Shown here in pieces: positions 55,599 to 64,000 of a DNA stretch of 64,000 nt (its first letter is position 1; the number at the start of each line of letters is the position of its first letter). Origin of the DNA: Sweltsa coloradensis (lineage: Eukaryota > Arthropoda > Insecta > Plecoptera > Chloroperlidae); contig JAMZAV010001050.1 of the NCBI GenBank assembly GCA_024449915.1, positions 1 through 64,000 on the forward strand. Reading direction: 5' to 3'. The translations under genes were made by a program, and so were the position numbers. The notes below the pieces were generated by a model, which was not told the DNA's origin, made no database searches, and worked only from the letters and a program-made list of their open reading frames with translations.

Positions 55599-56069
55599 GT
55601 ACAGACCCTACTTTGTGCATTTTGATAGAAGCTACAATAGCAAAAATGTTTAAGCAAAATTCATGAGTTAAGTGTGACAATGTTTTATGTTTAGTTAAGA
55701 ATAACAAAGAAATCGTTTTGCATCATTCATGGTGCAAAACTCTTGAAACGATTGTTTGTCAAAAAACAATAATTTCATTTATTTGTTCAATGTATTTATT
55801 CCGTTTTTCACAATTGGATAGACCTACCCTAGAAGATGGATAACCATTAGTATATTTTATTGTTGTATATTGCTAAACTTTCTATAACTAAATACTGCTG
55901 TGTTATTTCTGAAAGTAAATATTGTTGAGTAACCATAGGATTAGCAGACAAAATTTATGCAGTTTACCCTAAGTGAAAAACATGTATTTTTGTTATTTCT
56001 TTCGGTCTAGTGAACATGGGTCCAATCAAATTAGTTCATACGCTTGTCACCGTATTAACATCTATTTAG

Positions 56070-56231
56070 AAGTATGGGCAGTATAGGTTATGATGAAAGT
56101 GTCGGGCAAAAAAATGATACTGGGACAGATTCAACATTTTCACCATGGTATTCCCAACGCCAATACGGTCGATACCCAATGCAGCCAACCGTCAGAGGAT
56201 ACCAGCGGCCGTATCTGTACCAACATTACAG
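56070..56231 (+). CDS. Multi-TQT protein, exon a
   Basis: Acceptor TCTATTTAG, donor CATTACAG|GTAATC. Encodes SMGSIGYDESVGQKNDTGTD and an aromatic, Arg-rich run. Its incoming phase 2 shows that at least one coding exon precedes it. Confidence 0.65.
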
Positions 56232-59200
56232 GTAATCATGTACCACGTACCTCCGCAAGGAAGACTGCATGAAGGGGGTTTGTGTCCACCTAATTGGATG
56301 AGCGTAGCGAGCGAAGCGAAGACTTCAATTTCGCTGACCCCTCAAAAAATTTAGCTCCAATGTTTTTTTGTTTGTTTTTTTGTCTGTTTGTTCGCACTAT
56401 TCTGGGCAAACAGCATATGCGATCTTGATAAAAATTGGAGGGGACCTTCGAAATCTCTGAACTTAGACGTGCCACGTTTTTGGGTACAATCGAAGAAATA
56501 TTTCTAACGAATATCGTACTTTTACGATTTTTTAAAAATTTTTAGTGCAACTCATTTGGGCCGATTCTGACCAAACGGGTAGGGCTACAACGTTCATATT
56601 TCACATGGACATTAAGATTATGGTGATGTAGTACCTTTTGAAAGAAAAAGTTGAAAAAGTTAGCCAGAAACCATAGAAATAAAGGTTTTAATATGTGTTT
56701 TTCGATTTTTAGTGCGATATTTACGTCACGTTTGGGCCGATTCTGACCAAACAGGTGGGGCTACAACGTTCATATTTCACATGGACATTAAGGTTATGGT
56801 GATGTAGTACCTTTTGAAAGAAAAAGTTGAAAAAGTTAGCCAGAATCCATAGAAATAAATGTTTTAATATGAGTTTTTTGAGGTTTATAATAACAATTAA
56901 CAAGTAACAATAGAAACTTGACAACAATCACCTACAATGCATTCACAAAGCACTTGCAAAGGAAAAGTGGTCCCACGCAAACTAAAAACTTACAAAAACG
57001 CTCATCCATCAACGCGGCGGGACTTTAGCGTTTTCCTAGTAGAAAGAATTGCAGCCTCGTCGGGTTGGTGTATGTATCACACGGTACTATCAACCTATTT
57101 CTTTCTGTTTTCTCTGAAATGTTAAGTTCACTAGTTATTGCACCTCAATGTAGAAAATGGTCAATGGCAATAAATTAAAATTAAATACATACATACACAA
57201 AGCTTTCAACTTGTTTTGGTCCACAACCTAGCTCAAACAGACAAATTTATCACATCACCATAATACACTAAATATATCAACCCGCATTGCAACTGTGATT
57301 CAAAGAGAACCCCATTACTCATGTAAACTTTATATAATACCAGTACTACATAGTTACCAGTACTGCACCGGTTCATAGTCACCAGTACTGTACCGGTACC
57401 TAGTTACCAGTACTGTACCAGTACATAGTTACCAGTACTGTACCGGTTCATAGTCACCAGTACTGTACCGGTAGCCCTACCTCCTTATCATAGAAGTTAA
57501 TCTGTCAGTGTTGTATTGATTGTGGATGTATTGTTGATCATTGATTTATTTTTGCTTCTGTACCAACTATTGTTAAGTTTATGATTGCAACTTTCAAAGT
57601 GGCGATAGTATTTAAGAAAGCAACGTAGTAATGTTAACGTTGAGCTCTAGTTTGGATCCGCTTGTTCCAGGCACTACCCTGCAGTGTTCCCTACTTCATC
57701 CGGGCCCCAGCAGCCGCAGACTGTGAGACCTCTGTTGCACGGCCCGATCCTGCCGGATAATGTGCGAGCCACTCCGCCCCTACGAGCCACTCCGCTCCTA
57801 CCCGATATGTGCGAGCCACTCCGCTCCTACCCGATAATGTGCGAGCCACTCCGCTCCTACCCGATAATGTGCGAGCCACTCCAAGCGGAACCTACTTCAG
57901 CCCAACACGACCCGTCAAGTTCAGCAGACAAGACACCAAAGCTGGCCTGTCTGATGACGGGTTAAGTCAGGTGAAGTCTCCCGTCCTGTCCAAACTAGTT
58001 GGCTATTCTATTACTGAAACCTGGACCAGATTAATATGTATGCAGTGGTGTCATCCAAATGTAATGTATGGGTATAAACACTCTTTGTGATTGTGCACAT
58101 TATGGGTAGGGCAGCTAATGCGGCTGCCCCACACTGTCTCAGATAATTGTTTGATTCTTAGAGTGTGATAAGAGTATTAAAACGAGTTTCAGGCAAGTTT
58201 TTTTAGTAAAATTTGTTTGTGGTGGTGATTGTTAGGATTGCCAAATTTATGTTTGCTGAATACAACACAATTCAAAACAAGGTCTACACAACGCCTGTCA
58301 TTGTGCTAACATCTCTCACCGCTAGCAATGATGTAGCAACAAATAATTTCCCCAGCTTGAGGTTGATTCTATATCTCAGATCAAGTGTCCCTGGCTAACG
58401 AAGCCTAGTTTGTTGTGTTGGCAGGTGATGGAGGGTGACTGTGAGGCGGTGGGGGACGGTAGTCCAGCTCTGGCCACCTCCACCGAGAAGCTGCGCGAGG
58501 CTAAAGATCTGTGGGATCTGAGATGGAGCCGATGGTGGGGATACAACTGGTCTCGCAAGAGAAACGAAGCCATGAGGAAGCAGCGCGTGCAGATGTCAAC
58601 AGCGGAGAGAATAGACAGGTTAGTGAGAGGCCTGACTCTTGTCATCGCGTGCACGTGGCCAGGGGCAGGCGCGTAGGAACGTTTTGAAAGATGTGGGGGG
58701 AAAATTTTGGCCGATTTTGTGGGCGGCAGCTAGGGCCAGAGGCTATAAAAAAATCAACGTACTGTTATTTTGTCATGTTTTAACTGCACTCGGACTCAGT
58801 AAAGGATGCTTTACAGCAACTATCATATTAACTACAGAAATTCTGGGATTAATTTTCAACTCACGTTACACGTTAGTTTTGCCTTCTCCCCTGCCCCCCC
58901 TCCCCCCCGGTTCCTACGCCACTGGCCAAGGGGCTAGTTTGCCTACTACTAAGGTTATGTCAATGGAATGCCAAGCGGCTGGAGTAGTCCTATATTGTTT
59001 TGAGCTAGGATCCAACAGCTTACCTTCAAAAAGTGAGGTAGCTGCTGAATTTCTTGTTCAATAGAGACATAAATATGTACAAAACGCAGAAAAAAAGTGA
59101 CGTTTTGAAATGAGGTCTTGTCCAAGCCTACTACTAAACTAATCAAAACAGATGACGATTTTACCGTCAGAGCAGGACCCAAGGTCACTCTTGCTTTTGG

Positions 59201-59240
59201 GTTTTTGTTTTGGCTAAAAAACAGCGTTAATCTTTCATTG

Positions 59241-59279
<39 letters not shown>

Positions 59280-62200
59280 GATCATGACAACAGGGCAAAG
59301 CCCCACAAGTGCAATACATTAGACATACATAGGATATACAACACAAACATAAACATATTAAGCCAGGAGGAATCCTCATCCACAAATATCTTTACAGATT
59401 GCATCTCCTAAAGTTACTAACAGCTTTATTGTCTACTAGTATGATACTGCTACTGCATTATTGTATCATTTTCAGTGGTTTGATTTGATTTCAGAAGAGT
59501 CAATACCAATAGGCCTACTACATACAGGCTGATTATTTCTTTGTCATGATACCTACTACTCTGGTATTATTTTTTACAATGAAAAATGAGAAGTATCACA
59601 AGAAAGAGAATAGTTTCTTTATTGAAACTGTATTTTTATTTGGAATCTACCAACATCATACTTCCAGAATTTGTTCTTGTCAATACACGTCCCATAGACT
59701 AATTTTTCTTTCATGTCTTGCAAATGACTAGAACTGAAAATGCTGGATTTGCAGTTCGTATGCTTACGAGTAGGTACTGTATTTAAGCTAATATTGGCTG
59801 CTCGCTGCTATACCGAATTTAAGATACTAGGAAAACGCTTAAGTCCCGCCGCGTTGTTGGATGAGCGTAATTGGTGCATTGAGCTGCCATGTGTTATTCG
59901 AATTTTCTGTTGTTCTGTGGAAAAATCATTACGAAGTTGATTTTTTTTTAAATAAAATAAAATAAAATAAAATAAAAAATTAACTTCAATTTTTTAATTT
60001 ATTCATCGTAATTGTTTTAAAAAATCGTAAAATTGCGATTTTAATAAGAAATAATTTCTCGATTGCGCTCAAATTTAATGCTAATATATTAATTCATAAA
60101 ATTAAGGTTCTGCGAAAAAATCATTACAATCGGATAAAGCATGTAGGTGTTATAAGTCAAAGAATTGTTTAAAAAAAGAAAAAACCCGTAAAATTTCGAT
60201 TTTTATGATAAATATTTTTTCAATTGCGCTCAAATTTCACAAGAATATCTTAATTCATAAAATAAAGGTTCTGTGCAAAAATCATTAAGATCGGATAAAG
60301 CATGTAGGTGTTATAAGTCGAAGAATCTTTTTAAAAATCGAAAAAAATCGTAAAATTGCGATTTTCATGAGAAATAATTTTTCGATCGATTTTTCCCCCC
60401 GTGCAGTTCTTCGTTCAGAGATTTCATAGACCTCCATAAAATTTCATCGTAATTGGAGTATTGGTTTAGCCGGAATCGTGTTCACAGACACACAAAAATA
60501 CAAAAAAAAGAAAGAAAAAAAAAAAAAAAAAAAACATTCCGGATTTTTTCTCCAGTGTAGTGAAATGGAATCTTCGCTTCGCTCGCTACGCTCGCTACGC
60601 TCATCCAATAAATTTAAAAAAGTAGTAACCTTTTGTCACTCTTCCCAACATATGCCACATAATCATAGATTTGGGATTGTTCAGCCAGGATCAGGAATTA
60701 TTGTAAATCCAGTACGAGATGTGTAATTTTTTCCTGCGCAGAGAGGGGCTTCTTCAGTCATTCTTCTTTCTCGCTATCCAGTATAAGGTTGGGTCTTTCT
60801 CTGATCTGCTCGCAACATAGGGCAAGGAGTCAATGTCATTCTGGAGTGCGGCACACCTGAAAAAGTGTGCTCTATTTACAAGTGGACGGTTCGTTGGTGA
60901 TGTTGAATCTGTTTAGATGGTGTTGCAGAATGTCATGGCCAGTTGCAAGTTGAAAACATGATATAAGATTCCGTCTCTGAACTAAACACGACGTATTTAT
61001 TTTCTTCACAGAAGGTCTCCTAGTTCATCGGGATCCCGCGAGGTGTCGCCGCACAGAGGGGCTCCAGTGAATATCTGCATTGGCTCAAGTAGGTTCCCCA
61101 GCCCTTCTAAATCCGAGCGAGGACCTTGTGACGACCACAACACTTGGACTTCCAGAGAATCTGATTCATCTTCAACTCGGAAGAGCCGCGTCTGGCAACG
61201 TCTCAAGAACCTGTGCAATACATCCAAGGCCCGAGCCCGCGCACTCAAGGAAACCCTTGCTAACAAAAGCCAGAGTTTGTTCAAAACGCACCGAGGTAAA
61301 AAGTTGAAAGAAGAGGACTTGATTGATTTGGTCTCGGACACTAACAAGAAGTTGTCTCGCCACCTGATCCCGGACTACTTGTTGCACGCGGATGTGGGTG
61401 TGGGAACCACTGAGCCGTCGGGTGTAGAGCAGGAGAACAAGAACCCGCTCCGGGAGTCTGGCTGCGACAAGCTAGAACCACATAGTTTGAAGTATTTCAA
61501 CTCTGACACGTCCTTGGCATCACTTGAACACCTCGCAATGCGATTAGAACTACTGCAAAGAGCGGACGTTGACGTAGATAAATACAGCAAGCCAAAACAT
61601 GATAAAAACAGAGTGTCGTTTGGCGTGTCTAAATGCAGCACGATGAACGTATCCAGAGGCTCGTCCCCCATTAGCATATTTTCGTCAAAACCAAATGGAA
61701 GTGCACAGCAAGTTTATCGACTCACGGTGGACAAACCAACTGCGCCGACAACGGAACAATGCCTGCCAATAGTAACGGCGCCAAACACAACCGAGACGAG
61801 TACAAAACTCGACTACGACGTTGATCCAGTCACAGTTGATCATCCTCAAAGATCGGCAGACACGAATCAGCCACGAGAACCATGCTCGGCAAACATGTAC
61901 TTGGAACAGCATGTTACGTCCCCCGCAGCAACTACCGCAAGCTCACCTGCGAACCACATGGAAGAGACCGCTACACACGACGCGGACAGACAACGTAGTC
62001 CAACTCTCTCCACTGTAAGCTGCCAGGCAACGAACAAACTAAAAGCACCTCCGCACAGGACTAAAGACCCCGAGGGGAAAACGGACGGGAATGATGAAAC
62101 TCGTCACGATCAGAAGGAAGAGGAGCGTCACATGCCGTTCCAAAGAGCTTTCAAACTACAAGAGCCACCGATACCGAACCATCAACCGTTGGAAAACCAC

Positions 62201-63253
62201 CCGTTCTATAAATCGCGAGTGCTCCCATCCTATTCCGGGCTACCATTTCTCTCCCCGCTGTTGAGCCGAGTCTTGCCTCCCTCTCCATCAATACTCGGCT
62301 CTACAACGTCTTCCTTTCTGTTTCCACATCATCAAAGTTTGTCTTATCAGTTTCCGTTCATGTACCCTTGGCCAACTCCATTTGCGCTGGACTCCAACAC
62401 ATTCGCCGGCCAAGGTACCATGTTTCCCCACAAGTCGAGCTCCGAAATCACGGACAAGCAATTTAGAACTATGTCCACACAAACGTACGAAGAAACGTTT
62501 ACCATGATGGATCCGGAATTAAGAACAAAATGCAAGAGTGGTACGTTACTCAACACAAAGCCAAGTTGCACAAAAGCAACTCAAACAGAGAGCTTGGAGA
62601 ATATTTCACCTTTGCAGAAACCTCCAGAACAAATCTCTTTAGAAGATGCTACAAACCGCTGTCACCGGTCGACGAGTACTCACTTTACCGAGTCGTGTGG
62701 GACACAGACCAATCTGGACGACTATCTGTTGAAACCACCTTCGCCTTCGAACTCTGATTCTTCACTGAGTCAATCAAAGATGGTCCGTCAGTGGCTCGCT
62801 GCGTCAAGGCCGAAGAAGAAGAAGAAGAAGAAGAACCTTGATCTCCTCGCAAGCAGGAGGGGGTGTGCGCAAGAGAGAAGCAAGACATCGCCCGCCGAGT
62901 TGACGCGTGAAGCTCACAGTGAGCAGGGAGCGTTTGCAAAGAGCGATCGTTCGTCTTGTAGCTTCACAGCGTTCTCCAATACGGCAGACTTTCTGAACGC
63001 TTCCGCTGTAAAGGGTTCGAGAGGAATCTGTACAAATAGTTGCCTGGACGAAGCAACATTGCCCACCACCAATGAAGAATGCACCGTCTTCATAGACTAT
63101 GAATCTTTGCCAGAGATAAAATCATCGGAAGACTTAGACACTGATAAAATATGCAAAGAAGATCAAGCAACTCAAACTACGAAATGTTCAAGGAAACAAA
63201 AAATTAAACTTTTCTTTCGAAGAAAACTTTCAAACAAGAGTAGTAATGAGTAA
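56070..63253 (+). CDS. Unrecognised disordered protein, 3' exons (multi-TQT protein)
   Basis: Exons 56070-56231, 57671-57970, 58425-58618 and 61012-63253 join with matching phases (2, 0, 2) to one C-terminal stretch of about 960 residues; upstream exons were not found. The first is Tyr/Pro/Gln-rich (RYPMQPTVRGYQRPYLYQHY). The second carries a 10-residue repeat ATPLLPDNVR. The third has a Trp-rich block (LWDLRWSRWWGYNWSRKRN). The last, long exon is Ser/Thr/Pro-rich and looks disordered. It has four TQT motifs, a run of seven or more Lys and a basic C-terminus (KQKIKLFFRRK). I do not recognise a family. TQT motifs suggest LC8 binding; the Lys runs suggest nuclear import. One base is missing at about 57806, in the repeat. 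Confidence 0.75.
56294..57039 (+). mobile_element. Helitron-like element, family A2, copy 2
   Basis: Starts A|TTGGATGAGCGTAGCGAGCG and ends CGGGACTTTAGCGTTTTC then CTAG|T. Two core units with GGGCCGATTCTGACC about 175 bp apart. It inserts 62 bp after exon a of the multi-TQT gene and is very similar to 8780-9553. Confidence 0.75.
57100..57205 (+). mobile_element. LINE 3' tail with ATACA units
   Basis: CTGAAATGTTAAGTTCACT, GGCAATAAATTAAAATTAAA and short ATACA repeats. No coding part. Confidence 0.4.
57349..57475. repeat. Minisatellite, about 31-bp unit, four copies
   Basis: The unit CATAGTTACCAGTACTGTAC recurs with a GGTT/GGTA variable spacer. Each unit contains the palindrome CAGTACTG. In an intron of the multi-TQT gene. 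Confidence 0.8.
57671..57970 (+). CDS. Multi-TQT protein, exon b (10-residue repeats)
   Basis: Acceptor TTGTTCCAG, donor AGTCAG|GTGAAG. A 30-bp unit CGAGCCACTCCGCTCCTACC + CGATAATGTG is repeated about three times, after a partial unit. One unit has CGATATG instead of CGATAATG, which breaks the frame. Before and after this point the two frames both read the same ATPLLPDNVR peptide. Confidence 0.65.
58425..58618 (+). CDS. Multi-TQT protein, exon c (Trp-rich module)
   Basis: Acceptor GTTGGCAG, donor AGACAG|GTTAGT, phase 2. Acidic start EGDCEAVGDG, then TEKLREAKDLWDLRWSRWWG and YNWSRKRNEAMRKQRVQM. The dense Trp/Arg pattern and GC-rich codons suggest the most constrained part of the protein. Confidence 0.75.
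58661..58924. mobile_element. MITE with GCGTAGGAAC ends
   Basis: AGGGGCAGGCGCGTAGGAAC on the left and CCGGTTCCTACGCCACT on the right are inverse, with GGCCA repeated at both outer edges. About 265 bp, right after exon c. Confidence 0.65.
59242..59280. repeat. (ATT)n microsatellite with adjacent retroposon end
   Basis: About 13 ATT units followed by GATCATGACAACAGGGCAAA. The arrangement suggests a minus-strand LINE 3' end with an AAT tail. Confidence 0.7.
59827..60608 (-). mobile_element. Helitron-like element, family A1, copy 7
   Basis: Intact inverse ends: CTAGGAAAACGCTTAAGTCC on the left and GCTACGCTCATCCAA on the right. The 5' end has an extra GCTACGCTC repeat. Core units with GTAGGTGTTATAAGTC at 60147 and 60306. 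Confidence 0.75.
60726..60958 (-). mobile_element. RNase-H LINE 3' fragment (second copy)
   Basis: Matches the 3' end at about 50950-51190 block by block (TTCTTCAGTCATTCTTC, CTCGCTATCCAGTATAAG, GGAGTCAATGTCATTCTGGA, CGGTTCGTTGGTGATGTTGA) but with several deletions. It was inserted independently and is older. Lies 50 bp before the last exon of the multi-TQT gene. Confidence 0.7.
61012..63253 (+). CDS. Multi-TQT protein, last exon
   Basis: Acceptor TTTCTTCACAG. An uninterrupted frame of 746 codons to TAA at 63251. Regions: Ser/Arg-rich start, SKARARALKETLANKSQSLF with KKLKEEDLIDLVSDTNKK (helical, charged), LSRHLIPDYLLHADVGVG, a long low-complexity middle, then TQT motifs (coding positions 62477, 62579, 62702 and 63170) and a poly-Lys run at 62811-62835. 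AATAAA at about 63327. The absence of stops over 2.2 kb and the even composition argue that it is real. Confidence 0.85.
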
Positions 63254-64000
63254 TATATTGAGTACATATGAATGAAAATAGTAATCTTTGATGATGTTTG
63301 TTGGTCATTAAAGTAAGTTAAAAAACAATAAACATTTTGGCTTAACTGAGCAATGATGAACAAAAAATGTAAGAATTAACTTTTCATACCACAAATAAAT
63401 GAAAAAATTACACAAAATTATTTTACTGGATATCTTTCTATAGTATATATTCTAAGTAGTACATATTATATAAGGATGTATGAGTATGATACATTTCAAA
63501 TTTAAAAAATAACTCTAATTTTTTAGTTCATAGTTGGAATGTACATGAGGATGTATGATACATTTCAAATTGTTTTAAAACTAATAAATGCATTTTTCAT
63601 AGTATCGTCTTGTGTCTTACCCATGATAAAAATAATCAACTACATCAAGTTTGAAACACGCTTAAACGGCAATGCGTGTGTGTCCGTATGTGTGCAAGTG
63701 TGAGTGCATGCGCGTGTGTCCGTATAAGGTCATTTAGAGACGAGCGACATATAGGGAACCTGCCCCCCAAAAAATATTTGATTTGCCAAAGAAGCAACCT
63801 CTTTATCTGTTGGTTTAGGATTTGTGTAAAAGCCAGTACGCACTTTGCTTTTTTATACGATTTTCAAAAACATTTTGTTTTGAAATCTGTTCAGTGACTG
63901 GTCCTAAAAATTGAAAATACGTATTTATCAAATGTGCCGTTAGGGAGGATGTAAAGTGTAACCCCAGGCTGGATTAGGCCTGCAAGAGGAGGAGATATTA
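63254..64000 (+). other. 3' UTR and downstream of the multi-TQT gene
   Basis: AT-rich. Poly-A signal candidates AATAAA at about 63327 and 63396. A TATGAGTATGATACATTTCA word is repeated in part at about 63480 and 63555. A GTGTGTGTCCGTATGTGTGC-rich patch lies at 63675-63722. No further gene seen. Confidence 0.45.

Noticed and set aside
61006..61347. Minus-strand frame opposite the last exon of the multi-TQT gene
   Set aside because: Antisense to a 2.2-kb uninterrupted exon with a proper acceptor and poly-A signal.

Overview
Animal nuclear DNA, very rich in interspersed repeats, with four host genes embedded in them. The genes have spliced exons with GT-AG introns, AATAAA signals, PHD/esterase-type LINEs, tRNA-derived SINEs and many cut-and-paste element remnants. 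The best taxonomic clue is a signal-peptide-bearing, light-chain-like ferritin (12.9-21.2 kb) whose deduced protein looks most like insect secreted ferritin light chains. Together with RNase-H-bearing LINEs this suggests an arthropod (hexapod or crustacean), but the species is not identifiable by eye. The palindromic word TAGGCCTA is conspicuously common in the non-coding DNA.

Layout. 0-12 kb: a CR1-like LINE with PHD finger, SGNH esterase, endonuclease and reverse transcriptase (1.04-5.17 kb); two copies of a tRNA-like repeat; and deep nests of TIR elements (7.1-8.0 kb and 8.5-11.2 kb). 12.6-21.5 kb: secreted ferritin gene, + strand, three coding exons, with a decayed CR1 copy in its first coding intron. 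22-32 kb: repeat territory dominated by Helitron-like elements with internal tandem repeats. 32.4-37.0 kb: mitochondrial ribosomal protein S2, - strand, two exons. 37-43 kb: TIR elements, SINEs and LINE fragments. 43.3-50.5 kb: a dihydrodiol-dehydrogenase-type oxidoreductase, + strand, five exons joining in one 332-codon frame. 47.4-54.7 kb: two piggyBac-type TTAA-flanked elements, an RNase-H-bearing LINE 3' end and a Helitron-like copy. 56.0-63.3 kb: the 3' exons of an unrecognised, largely disordered protein with a Trp-rich exon and four TQT motifs of the kind bound by dynein light chain LC8.

The host genes do not form a pathway; they are ordinary neighbours in a large genome. The most unusual structure is a group of at least four related repeat families. 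All start after an A with TT(G/A)..GAG, all end in CCTAG before a T, all have a copy of their 5' end inverted about 30 nt inside the 3' end, and all have a small 3' hairpin. They lack target-site duplication, and two families carry 155-180 bp internal tandem repeats. This matches the architecture of Helentron-type rolling-circle elements, but no Rep/helicase gene is present here.
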